Shown: positions 20,240 to 31,510 of the stretch, piece after piece
Layout: each line of letters begins with the position of its first letter
Position numbering within the stretch: the stretch's first letter is position 1
The notes under the pieces: generated by a model
What the model was told of the DNA's origin: nothing
Seen by the model: the letters and a program-made list of their open reading frames with translations, nothing else
Databases searched by the model: none
Assembly (NCBI RefSeq): GCF_904849725.1
Contig: NC_058523.1
Span: 110,548,189-110,612,188, forward strand
Reading direction: 5' to 3'
From: Hordeum vulgare subsp. vulgare
Taxonomy: Eukaryota; Streptophyta; Magnoliopsida; Poales; Poaceae
Length of the DNA stretch: 64,000 bases
Program-made: the position numbers and the translations under genes

Positions 20240-22105
20240 TGTTGGGAAACGTCGCATGGGAAACAAAAATTTTCCTACACGCACACAAGATCTATCCATG
20301 GTTATGACCATCTACGAAAGGGGAGAGTGCATCTACATACCCTTGTAGATTGCTAAGCGGAAGCGTATATAACGCGGTTGATGTAGTCGTACGCCTTCGC
20401 GATCCAATAACGATCCGTCCCGCGATCTCATCACGATTCGTCCCGCGATCTCATCACGATTCGTCCCGCGATCTCATCATGATCCATCCCGCGATATCAT
20501 CACGATCCTTCCCGATCTAGTGTCGAATAGACGGCACCTCCACGTTCAGCACACGCACAACTCGATAACGATCACCGCCTTCTTGATACAGCAAGAGTGT
20601 TGGAGAGGTAGATGAGTTCTCCAGCACGACGGCGTGGTGGCGGTGATGGTGAACTAATCCAGCAAGGCTTCGCCAAGCTCCGCGGAACTAATCTAGAGGA
20701 GAAAACGATCTAGAGAAAGAGAGGGAAGCCGTGGCGTATTAGGGTTGGGGCTGCCCTCAAAATCCTCTAGTATATATAGGAGGGAGGGAGGGGAGGAGGC
20801 AGCCACAAACCCCCTAAGGGTTCGGCCGAAGTGGAGAGGAGGTGGAGGAGGCCACCTCCAATCCTATTCCTAGTAAGATTCCATCTTATCTCCTCCTTCC
20901 CTTTTCCCCTCTTTTCCCTTCTTTTGCTCCTTGGCCGAAATAGCCTTATTGGGCTGGCCGCACCAGCCCACTAAGGGTTGGTGCACCACCTTTAGGTCTA
21001 TTAGGTTCTCTCTCGGGTGGGTGGCCCCTCCAGGTAAAACCCGGGAACCCATTCGTCACTCCCGATACTTTACCGGTAATGCCTGAAAACTTTCCGGAAG
21101 CCAAATGCAACTTTCCTATATATCAATATTTATCTCCGGACCATTCCGAAGCTCCTTGTGATGTCCGAGATATCATCCGGGACTCCGAACAACTTTTGGT
21201 TACCAAACACACATAACTCGATAATACCGAAACGTCACCGAACCTTAAGTGTGCAGACCCTGCGGGTTCGAGAACTATGCAGACATGACGTGACACACTC
21301 TACGGTTAATAACCAATAGCGGGACCTGGATGCCCACATTGGCTCCTACATATTCTACAAATATCTTTATCGGTTGAACCTCTATGTCAAGGATTCAGTT
21401 AATCCCGTATGCTGTTCCCTTTGTCCTTCAGTATGTTACTTGCCCGAGATTCGATCGTCGCTATCTCCATACCTAGTTTGATATCGTTACCGGAAAGTCT
21501 CTTTACTCGTTCCGTAATACAAGATCCCGTGACTAACTCCTTAATCACATTGCTTGCAAGGCTTATTGTGATGTTGTATTACCGAGTGGGCCCCGAGATA
21601 CCTCTCCGTCATACGGAGTGACAAATCCCAGTCTCGATTCATGCCAACCCAACAGACACCTTCGGATATACCTGTAGAGAACCTTTATAGTCACCCAGTT
21701 ACGATGCAACGTTTGATACACACAAGGTATTCCTCCAATGTCCGGGAGTTGCATGATCTCATGGTCATAGGAATATATACATTGACTTGCAGAAAACAAT
21801 AGCAATAAACTGACACGATCATATGCTACGTTCATAGTTTGGATATTGTCCATCACATCATTCTCCTAATGATGTGATCCCGTTATCAAGTTACAACACT
21901 TGTCTATGGCTAGGAAACCTTGACCATCTTTGATCAACGAGCTAGTCAACTAGAGGCTCACTAGGGACAGTGTGTTGTCTATGTATCCACACATGTATTT
22001 GAGTTTCCAATCAATACAATTCTAGCATGGATAATAAACGATTATCATGACAAGGAAATATAATAATAACCAATTTATTATTGCTTCTAGGGCATATTTC
22101 CAACA
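20240..22105 (-). repeat. LTR of the old reversed BARE/Angela-type Copia element
   Basis: The plus strand starts TGTTGGGAAACGTCGCATGG and ends GGCATATTTCCAACA, the reverse of the BARE/Angela LTR, which begins TGTTGGAAATATGCCC. Length is 1866 bp, normal for the family. TGCCG (20235-20239) is the candidate left duplication. It is followed on the right by the polypurine tract in reverse. The TATATATAGG stretch near 20770 is the likely LTR promoter (TATA on either strand). Confidence 0.88.
20411..20513. repeat. 23 bp tandem repeat, about 4.5 units, in the LTR
   Basis: The word CGATYCGTCCCGCGATCTCA recurs at 20411, 20434, 20457, 20480 (variant) and 20503, exactly 23 bases apart. It is inside the LTR. 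The unit contains the CGCG-centred sequence CCGCGATC. Confidence 0.9.
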
Positions 22106-22294
22106 GTCTCCCACTTGCACTAGAGCCAATAATCTAGTTCACATCACTATGAGATTGTAATGAATCTAACACCCATACAGTTGTGGGGTTCGATCATGTC
22201 TTGCTTGTGAGATAGGTTTTTAGTCAACGGGTCTTAACCTTTCAGATCCGTGTGTGCTTTACAAATATCTATGTCATCCTATTGATGCTGCTAC
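22106..22294 (-). pseudogene. Old Copia element, polypurine tract and end of pol (left piece)
   Basis: Directly after the LTR, GTCTCCCACTTGCAC is the reverse of the polypurine tract GTGCAAGTGGGAGAC. The next bases encode, in reverse, the degenerate end of RNase H (HTDL..DPLTKPL region). The piece stops at the GCTAC duplication of the forward BARE-type element and resumes at 40226. Confidence 0.75.
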
Positions 22295-24062
22295 TGTAGG
22301 AAATATGCCCTAGAGGCAATGATAAAATAGTTATTATTATATTTCCTGTTTCAAGATAATCGTTTATTATCCATGCTATAATTGTATTGAATGAAAACAT
22401 AAATGCATGTGTGGATATATAGACAAAACTATGTCCCAAGTAAGCCTCTAGTTGACTAGCCAGTTGATCAAGGATGGTTAAGGTTTTCTGACCATATGCA
22501 AGCATTGTCACTTGATGACGGGATCACATCATTGGGAGAATGATGGGATGGACAAGACCCAAACAATAAACGTAGCATGTGATCGTGTCATTTTGTTGCT
22601 ATTGTTTTCTGCGTGTCAAGTATTCATTCCTATGACCATGAGATCATGTAACTCACTTACACCGGAGGAATACCTTGTGTGTATCAAACGTCGCAATGTT
22701 ACTGGGTGACTATAAAGGTGCTCTATAGGTATCTCCGAAGGTGTTCGTTGAGTTAGCATGGATCAAGACTGGGATTTGTCACTCCGTGTGACGGAGAGGT
22801 ATCTCGGGGCCCACTCGGTAAGACAACATCACATATAAGCCTTGCAAGCAATGTGACTAAAGTGTTAGTCACGGGATCTTGTATTACGGAACGAGTAAAG
22901 AGACTTGCCAGTAACGAGATTGAAATAGGTATAGGGATACCGACGATTAAATGTCGGGCAAGTAACATACCGAAGGACAAAGGGAATGGTATATGGGATT
23001 ATATGAATCCTTGGCATAGAGGTTCAATTGATAATATCTTCGTAGAATATGTAGGATCCAATATGGACATCCAGGTACAGCTATTTGATATTGACCGGGG
23101 AGTGTCCCAGGTCATGTGTGCATAGTTCTCGAACCCGCAGGGTCTGCACACTTAAGGTTCGGTGACGTTTCGGTATAGTTGAGTTATAGGTGTTGGTGAT
23201 TGAAGTTTTGTTCGGAGTCCCGGATGAGATCACGGACGGCACGAGGGTTTCCAGAATGGTCCAGAAATGAAGATTGATATATAGGATTGTTTCATTTGGC
23301 TTCCGGAAAGATTTCGGGCATTACCGGTAGTGTACCGGGAGTGACGAATGGGTTTCGGGTTTTTACCGGGAGGGGCCACCCACCCGGGAGAGAACCTAAT
23401 AGGCCCATGGGTGGTGCACCAGACCTTGGTGTGCTGGTGAGGCCAGCCCAATAGGACTATTTCGGCCAAGGGAAAAAATCAAATGAGAAAGAAAAAAAGA
23501 GGAGGTGGGAAGGAAGGAAGGGACTCCTCCTTCCAAACCGAATTGGAGTAGGAGTACCTCCTCCTCCCTTCGGCCTCAAGGCTAGCCCCTCCCCTCCTCC
23601 TATATATACTAGGTTTTTTAGGGTTTTTCAGACACAACTTTGCCACGTGCAACCCTAAACCTCTACTTCGTAGTTCTTCCTCTAGATCGGATTTCTGCGG
23701 AGCTCGGGCGGAGCCATGCAGGAATAGCTCATCACCATCACCGGCACGCCGTCACACTGCCGGAGAACTCATCTACTTCCCCGTCTCTCTTGCTGGATCA
23801 AGAAGGCAGAGATCGTCATTGAGCTGTATGTGTGCTGAAGCGGAGGTGCCGTCCGTTCGGTGCTAGATCGGGACAGATCGTGGGACGACGGTGATTTGAA
23901 TCACGAAGCTGTTCCACTACATCAACCGCGTTTCTTAACGCTTCCCGCTTAGCGATCTACAAGGGTATGTGGATCTGATCTCCCTCTCGTAGATGAACAT
24001 CACCATGATAGGTCTTCGTGTGCGTAGGAATTTTTTTGTTTCCCATGCAACGTTCCCCAACA
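22295..24062 (+). repeat. 5' LTR of the forward BARE-type element
   Basis: 1768 bp, from TGTAGGAAATATG to CGTTCCCCAACA. The third base T of the usual TGTTGG end is A here. TATATATAC near 23600 is the likely TATA box, with the RNA start expected shortly downstream and U5 running to 24062. Confidence 0.9.
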
Positions 24063-25317
24063 GTGGCATCATGAGCTAGGTTCATGCGTAGATGTAATCT
24101 TGAGTAGAACACAAAAGTTTTTGTGGGCGTTGATGTTCGATTTGCTTCCCTCCTTAGTCTTTTCTCGATTCAGTGGTATTGTTGGATTGAAGCGGCCTGG
24201 AGAAACCTTACTCGTACGCTTATGAGAGACCGGTTTCATCGACTAACATGCAACTTGTTGCATAAAGATGACTGGCGGGTGTCTGTTTCTTCAACCTTAG
24301 TTGAATCGGATTTGACCGAGGCGGTCCTTGGAGAAAGGTTAAATATCTATTTGCATATCACTGTTGTGGCTTTGCGTAAGTAAGATGCGATCATACTAGA
24401 TACCCATAGCAGCCATGTAAAACATGCAACAGCAAATTAGAGGACGTCTAACTTGTTTTTGCAGGGTATGCATGTGATGTGATATGGCCAAAGACATGAT
24501 GTGATATATTGGATGTATGAGATGATCATGTTGTAATAGTTAAATATCGACTTGCACGTCGATGCTACGGCAACCGGTAGGAGCGATAGGGTTGTCTTTA
24601 AACTAACGTTTGTGCTTGCAGATGCGTTTACTATATTGCTAGGTTGTAGCTTTAGTAGTAATAGCATAGATAGCACGACAACCTCGATGGTGGCACGATG
24701 ATGGAGATCATGGTGTGGCGCCGGTGACGATGAATATCATGCCGGTGCTTTGGTGATGGTGGTCAAGAAGCACAAGATCATGACCATATCATGTCACCTA
24801 TGAATTGCATGTGATGTTAATCCTTTTATGCACCTTATCTTTCTTAGAACGACGGTAGCATTATAAGGTGATCCCTCACTAAAATTTTAAGATAAAATTG
24901 TGTTCTCCCCGACTGTGCACCGTTGCGACAGTTCGTCGTTTCGAGACACCACGTGATGATCGGGTGTGATAGACTCAACGTTCACATACAATGGGTGCAA
25001 AACAGTTGCACACGCGGAACACTCGGGTTAAACTTGATGAGCCTAGCATGTACAGACATGGCCTCGGAACACAAGAGACCGAAAGGTCGAGCATGAATCG
25101 TATGGTTGATATGATTAACATAGAGATGTTTACCACTAAAACTACACACAACTCACGTGATGATCAGACTTGAGTTAGTGAATTTGGATCATGCGATACT
25201 CAAATAACTAGAGGGATGTCTATTTGAGTGGGAGTTTATTAGTAATATGATTAGCTGAACTCTAATTGTCTTGAACATAGTCTAAGTAAACTTTGCAATA
25301 TTTTATGTTGTAAATCA
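24063..25317 (+). promoter_or_regulatory. Primer-binding site and untranslated leader of the BARE-type element
   Basis: TGGCATCATGAGC at 24064-24076 is a degraded form of the TGGTATCAGAGC site that pairs with initiator methionine tRNA to start minus-strand synthesis. The 1.25 kb leader up to the gag ATG has no supported gene, and a long leader is normal for BARE-type elements. Confidence 0.65.
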
Positions 25318-25461
25318 ATGGCTCACACAGTAGCAACCCTGAATTTCAATACGTTCCTAGAGAAAGCTAAGCTGAAAGATAATGGTAGCAACTTTGTAGA
25401 CTGGGATCGTAATCTGAGGCTTATCCTACAAGCTGGGAAAAAGAATTATGTCCTTGATGCA
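25318..25461 (+). pseudogene. BARE-type gag, N-terminal piece, cut by nested element
   Basis: The ATG at 25318 opens MAHTVATLNFNTFLEKAKLK, the start of the Copia capsid protein. It runs in frame to YVLDA, where the Athila-like element is inserted (duplication ATGCA 25457-25461). The protein resumes at 33130. Confidence 0.85.
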
Positions 25462-26571
25462 TGATGTTTGCTGTGTATCCCGTCCGAAACAAGTAGACCG
25501 ATACTTTCTTCATCTACTACTATTACTCCACACGTCGACCGCTATCGAGCATGCATCTAGTGTATTAAGTCCATAAGAACAGAGTAACGCCTTAAGCAAG
25601 ATGACATGATGTAGAGGGATAATCTCAAACCAATGATAAAAACCCCATCTTTTTACCCTTGATGGTAACTGCTTGATGTGTGCCTTGCTTCCCCTACTGT
25701 CACTGGGAAAGGTCACCACATGGAAGAACCCAAAACCAAGCACTTCTCCCATTACAAGAATCATAGATCTAGTTGGCCAAACAAAACCCAAGACTCGGAG
25801 AGACTTACAAGGATATCAAATCATGCATATAAGAAATCAGCAAAGACTCAAATATATATCATAGATAATCTGATCACAAGTCCACAATTCATCGGATCTC
25901 GACAAACACACCGCCAAAGAAGATTACATCGGATAGATCTCCATGAAGATCATGGAGAACTTTGTATTGAAGATCCAAGAGAGAGAAGAAGCCATCTAGC
26001 TACTAACTACGGACCCGTAGGTGTGAAGTGAACTACTCACGAGTCATTGGAGGGGCGATGATGATGATGAAGAAGCCCTCCAACTCCAAAGTCCCCTTCC
26101 GCAGGGTGCCGGGAAGGGTCTCCAGATGAGATCTTGCGGAAACGGAAGCTTGCGGCGGCGGAAAAGTATTTTCGAGGCTCCCGTGATTTTTTGCCGAATA
26201 TTTGGGAATTTATAGGCCAAAGACCTAGGTCAGGGGGCGGCCAGGGAGGCCACAAGCCTACCCACCGCCGCCTCCCCCTGGTGGGGAGTGGGGGCTGTGG
26301 GCTCCCTGGAGCCCACCTGGCTCGGCCCAAAAGCCTCGTGGACTTCTTCCGTTTGGGAAAAAATCATTTCGGGGTTTTTCTTCCGTGTGGACTCCGTTCC
26401 AAAATCAGATCTGAAAAGAGTCAAAAACACGGAAAAAAACAGGAACTAGCACTTGGCACTGAATTAATAAGTTAGTCCCAAAAAGATATAAAAAGGTACA
26501 TAAAACATACAAAGAAGACAAGATAACAGCGTGAAACCATCAAAAATTATAGATACGTTTGAGACGTATCA
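25462..26571 (-). repeat. 3' LTR (left) of the nested Athila-like element, internally deleted
   Basis: 1,110 bp. The first 20 bases match the start of the right LTR, then the sequence jumps from TGTGTATCCC to the CCGAAACAAGTAG word that lies about 509 bases further on in the right LTR. In the element's own orientation the loss is in the U5-side end of the LTR. The rest matches the right LTR with few differences. Confidence 0.88.
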
Positions 26572-29221
26572 AGCATCCCCAAGCTTAACTCTTGCTCGTC
26601 CTCGAGTAGGGAAGTGATAAGAATGAATTTTTGATGCTTTCATGCTACCTAGCATAGATGTCCTTTGTAATTCCTCTTATGTGACGTGAATGTTCAGATC
26701 CATTAGATTCAAAACAATAGTTTGCTATTGACGTGGAAACAATAATAATTCAAGCAAACTAGTAAAGTAATCATGAAATTTCAAAATAACAAGGCCAAAA
26801 GAAAGTTATCCCTACAAAAGCATATAGTCTGGCTATGCTCTATCATCATTGCACAACGAATTTAAATCATGCACAACCCCGGTATTGGCCAAGTAATTGT
26901 TTCACGCCTTTACTTTCTCAAACATTTTCAACTCTCACGCAATACATGAGCGTGAGCCATGGTTATAGCACTATAGATGGTGTGGAATGTGGTGGAGGTT
27001 GCAAGACAAAAAGGAGAAGATAGTCACATTAACTAGGCATATCAATGAGCTGTGGAGATGCTCATCAATAGATATCAATGTGAATGAGTAGGGATTGCCA
27101 TACAAATGATGTACTAGAGCTACAAGTATGTGAAAGCTCTTAAAGAAAACTAGTGGGTGTGCATCCAACTTGCTTGCTCAAGAAGACCTAAGGCAATTTT
27201 GAGGAAGCCTATCATTGGAATATACAAGCCAAGTTATATAATGAGAATTTCCCACTAGCTATATGGTGGTGACAAAACGAGAGACTCTGAATCATGAAGA
27301 TCATGGTGCTCAATATGCACAAGTGTGGAAAAAGTGGTAGCATTGTCCCTTCTCTCTTTCTCTCTCATTTTTTTAATTTATTTTGGTGGGCTCTTTGGCC
27401 TCTTTTTTTATGGGCTTCTTTGGCCTCTTTTATTTCCTCACACGGGACAATGCTCCAATAATGATGATCATCACACTTTCAACTCAAAACTTAGAGCAAC
27501 TATGACTCTATATGGAATGCCTTCGGTAGTGTACCGTGGCAATGATCTAGCATGGCATAGACATCAATGGAAACATCATGCTAGCTATCTTACGATCATG
27601 CAATGGAAATGTAGACGTGGTGGAACATATCATGGTGGTAGTTGCATGTCAATATATCTCGGAATGACTTTGAAAAAGCCATAGTAGGTAGGTATGGTGG
27701 CTGTTTTGAGGGAGGCTAATGGTGGGTTTTGTGCACCGGCGGAAGTTGCACGTCACTAAGAAGATAATGATGGTGGAAGGTGAAAGTACATCTAAACCAT
27801 GGACTCAACATTAGTCATGAAGAACTCATATACTTGTTGCAAAAGTTTTACTAGTAATCGAAACAAAGCATTCAACGCATACTCCTAGGGGAAGGGTTGG
27901 TAGGTATAAACCATCGCGCGATCCCGACCGCCACGCGAAGGATGACAATCAATATACTAATCATGCTCAGACTTCATCACATAGCGGTTCACCATACGTG
28001 CATGCTATGGGAATCACTAACTTCAACACAAGTATTTCTAGATCCACAACACCTTACTAGCATGACTTCAATATTACCATAACCACAACTCAAAACTAAT
28101 TGAGATGAATCAAACTTCTCTAACTATTCAATGCACATGAAGGTGGAAGTTTTCGTATCCCTTTGGATAACTACCCCTTTTGAGACTACTTTCAAAGCAT
28201 AGATCAACTACCAAGCCACGCGCCGTTGTGCTCTAAAAGATATAAGTGAAGCACATAGAGCAAAAGTATCTAGCTCAAATGATATAAGTGAAGCACATGT
28301 GAGCTGAATTATCTACCAAAAGATATAAGTGAAGCTCGACAAAATCACGGTGAGTGCATGTCTCTCTCTCTAGGTGTGCAGCAAGGATGATTGTGACACA
28401 ACAAAAATAAAAGACTCCTACGATACAAGACGCTCCAAGCAAAAACACATAACATGTGGTGAATAAAAATATAGCCCCAAGTAACGTTACCGATGTATTG
28501 AAGATGAGAGAGGGGATGCCTTCCCGGGGCATCCCCAAGCTTAGGCTTTTACGACATCCTTGAATCTCTTGGGGTGCCTTGGGCATCCCCAAGCTTTAGC
28601 TCTTGCCACTCTTTATCTTTTTGTCCATAAGAACTTCACCCAAAACTTAAACAGAAACTCGTGATAACATTAGTACAAGAAAGCAAACCACCACTTCCTT
28701 AGGTACTGTAGCAAACTTAAATTCTACTTGTGCTGATGTTGGGTTACTGTACTTTCAATCTTTCATGGCTAATACCCCCCGATACTATCCATAGTTTCAT
28801 CAAAATAAGCAACCAACACAACAAAAACAGAATCTGTTAACAACACACCAGTCTGTAGAAATATGTATGTTTCGTATACCTCTGGTACTTCAAAAATTCT
28901 GAAAAATTACGAAAGTATGAAGAATTGGTGTAGCAATCAGCAGCAAAAAGAATCAACTAAAAGTATCTTACAGAAAAAATGAAAATTCTTTTCGTGAGCA
29001 GAAAGTTTCTGTCTTTTCCAGCGTGACCAAACGATCATCCCCAAGACTAATCATAACGGTTTTGCTTGGCACAAACGCAAAAAGAAACACAAAAAACACA
29101 ATCATAAAAGAATTATGAAAGTGTGGAGAACACAAAACAGAAAGAAAAAGGATAGATTCGTTAGGTTGCCTCCCAACAAGCGCTTTTGTTTAACGCCCTT
29201 AGCTAGGCGAAAGTGATGGAA
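26572..29221 (-). other. Non-coding interior of the Athila-like element
   Basis: 2.65 kb between the polypurine tract and the protease, where polymerase genes would stand in an autonomous element. I see no polymerase motif (no YVDD-like or integrase motif) in any frame. AAGCTTGGGGATGC-like words, resembling the polypurine tract, recur on the minus strand at about 28530 and 28590. AGATATAAGTGAAGC words repeat three times near 28238-28334. Confidence 0.6.
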
Positions 29222-29954
29222 TCACGTATAGTCATCTTTGGTGCTCAAACCATAGGTAGCCCTCATCATAGATTCATAAGGCAATCTTATTTTCTTTCTA
29301 GGAAAGTGATCCATGCCCTTCTTTAAGGGAAATTGAAATCTAATATTCCCTTCCTTCATATCGATGATAGCACCAATAGTCCTTAGGAAAGGTCTACCAA
29401 GAATAATGGGACATGAAGGATTGCAATCTATGTCAAGTACAATGAAATCCACGGGGTACATAGTTCTTATTTGCAACAATAAGAACATCATCGATCCTGC
29501 CCATGGGCTTCTTGACGGTAGAATCCGCAAGATGCAAATTAAGAGAACACTCTTCAATCTCATGAAAACCAAGAATATCACATAAAGACTTTGGAATCGC
29601 GGAAACACTAGCACCCAAATGACACAAAGCATTGCACTCATAGTTTTTGATCTTGATTTTGATAGTAGGTTCCCACTCATCATGAAGTTTTCTAGGTATA
29701 GAGACTTCTAGTTCAAGCTTCTCTTCAAGAGATTTCATCATAGCATCTACGATATGCGCGGTAAAGGCTTTGCTTTGGCTATAAGCATGTGGAGAGTTTG
29801 CAATGGATTGCATCAAAGAAATGCATTCAAACAAGGAGCAATTATTATAATTGAATTCCTTGAAATCCAAAGTGGGAGTTTCATTACTACCCAAAATTTT
29901 GACTTCTTCTACTCCACTCTCCACACCTTTATCATCAAGATAGGTGGACTCCAA
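29222..29954 (-). pseudogene. Retroviral-type aspartic protease of the Athila-like element, active site changed
   Basis: The minus strand carries the protease that follows gag. FKEFNYNNCSLFECISLMQS leads into the domain, then NALCHLGASVSAIPKSLC at the place of the catalytic D-[ST]-G or DLGA motif, then LADSTVKKPMGRIDDVLIVA. The conserved Asp is His here (codon CAT near 29618), which should abolish activity. Near 29440 the frame shifts and continues as VDFIVLDIDCNPSCPIILGR PFL with the ILGRPFL motif, ending at 29222. It is inactive on both grounds. Confidence 0.8.
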
Positions 29955-31297
29955 ATCATTGGGGCGTTTTTAAACCAAAGTGGATTCATATCCAGCCCCT
30001 CCATAAGTAGGTTTGACACGCGAAAACTAAGATTCAAGAGGAGACACACCAAGCACTTTAAGATCTTCGTGATTTTCATCACTAGTCGCACCCTTTTAAA
30101 CCATTCATGTCTAGCGCGAATTTGGGCAGTTCTTTCTTTGCTCTCATTCATGGAGATACGCATAGCTTTCAAAGTTTCATCCAAGTTGATCTTGGGAGGA
30201 GCGCATCTAACTTTCAAAGCATCAATATCACAAGACATCCTATCAACGCTCTTAGCCAAATCGTCTATTTTGAGTAGTTTTTCCTCTATGGACGCATTGA
30301 AAATCTTTTGAGAGTTGATGAACTCTTTGATATTACTCTCTAGATCAGAGGGTAATTTGTTATGATTTCCATAAGTGTTGCCGTAGGAATTGCCATAATT
30401 GTTAGAGGAGTTACTAGAAAAAGGCCTAGGATCATAGTTTCCTCTAAAAGCATTGTTTATGCCAAAATTGTTCCTACCAACAAAATTCACGTCCAAACTA
30501 GCGTTGCTACTCTCAGTCAAAGAAGATAGTGACATGTCATTAGGATCTACGGTAGAGTTTCTACTAGCAACCAAATTCATCAACTCGTCCATCTTAGCAC
30601 TAAGCGAGTTAATCTCTTCTATAGCGTGCACCTTTTTGCTAGCAGGCGACCTTTCAGTGTGCCACTGAGAGTAGTTGGTCATGATATTGTCTAGGAGTTT
30701 TGTAGCGTCTCCTAACGTGATTTCCATGAACGTTCCACCTGAGGCGGAGTCCAAGGTATTGCGAGAAGCGTAATTCAAGCCAGCATAAAAGATTTGTATA
30801 ATCATCCACAAACTCAAGCCATGAGCAGGACAATTTCTAATCATAAGCTTCATCCTCTCCCAAGATTGTGCAACGTGTTCATGATCAAGTTGCTTGAAAT
30901 TCATGATATCGTTACGTAAGGAGATGATCTTAGCCAGCGGAAAATACTTGGATATGTAAGCATCTTTGCACCTATCCCAAGAATCGATACTATTTTTAGG
31001 CAAAGAAGAAAACCAAGTTTTTGCGCGATCTCGCAACGAGAAAGGAAAAAGTTTCAACTTAATCACGTCATTATCCACATCTCTTTTCTTTTGCATATCA
31101 CAAAGCTCAATGAAGGTATTGAGATGGGATGCGGCATCTTCACTAGGAAGGCCAGAGAATTGCTCTTTCATAACAAGATTCAGCAGAGCTGCGTTGATTT
31201 CATACGATTCTGCACTAGTGGCGGGAGCAATCGGAGTACTAATAAAATCATTATTATTAGTGCTCGAGAAGTTGCAAAGTTTGGTGTTTTCAGACAT
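29909..31297 (-). CDS. gag of the nested Athila-like Gypsy element
   Basis: The start is taken at the ATG at 31297 (MSENTKLCNFSSTNNNDFIS); the longer frame upstream is leader. The Retrotrans_gag core is at about residues 60-170 (LNTFIELCDMQ, LKLFPFSLRDRAKTWFSSLP, LRNDIMNFKQLDHEHVAQSW). An Asn/Ser/Gly/Tyr-rich stretch (FSSNSSNNYGNSYGNTYGN) and a coiled-coil-like part (EEKLLKIDDLAKSVDRM) follow. No CCHC zinc knuckle is seen. The frame is open for over 400 codons, then changes to an unrelated tail after about RARHEWF, where a frameshift separates it from protease. It is an element protein, not a host gene. Confidence 0.82.
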   Translation of the reverse strand: MSENTKLCNFSSTNNNDFISTPIAPATSAESYEINAALLNLVMKEQFSGLPSEDAASHLNTFIELCDMQKKRDVDNDVIKLKLFPFSLRDRAKTWFSSLPKNSIDSWDRCKDAYISKYFPLAKIISLRNDIMNFKQLDHEHVAQSWERMKLMIRNCPAHGLSLWMIIQIFYAGLNYASRNTLDSASGGTFMEITLGDATKLLDNIMTNYSQWHTERSPASKKVHAIEEINSLSAKMDELMNLVASRNSTVDPNDMSLSSLTESSNASLDVNFVGRNNFGINNAFRGNYDPRPFSSNSSNNYGNSYGNTYGNHNKLPSDLESNIKEFINSQKIFNASIEEKLLKIDDLAKSVDRMSCDIDALKVRCAPPKINLDETLKAMRISMNESKERTAQIRARHEWFKRVRLVMKITKILKCLVCLLLNLSFRVSNLLMEGLDMNPLWFKNAPMIWSPPILMIKVWRVE

Positions 31298-31510
31298 GAT
31301 GTCTTCAACAAACAAACAAGCAAGCAAGAAACCGGCAAGGGAAAACGGCAAGGGCAAAAGAAAACGGCGAATGAAAACGGCAAATGTGAAGTGGGGGAGA
31401 GGAAAACGAGAGGCAACTGGCAACAAAAGTAAATGCAAGAGAAGAGTTTGTGAGACCTACTTGGATAGATCTTGATTTCTTCTCCCCGGCAACGGCGCCA
31501 GAAATACTTC

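Noticed and set aside
20411..20513. Regularly spaced 23 bp repeats as a CRISPR-like array
   Set aside because: Units are contiguous with no spacers, inside a plant LTR.
29754..30311. 185-codon plus-strand frame
   Set aside because: Antisense of the Athila-like gag and protease; no domain.
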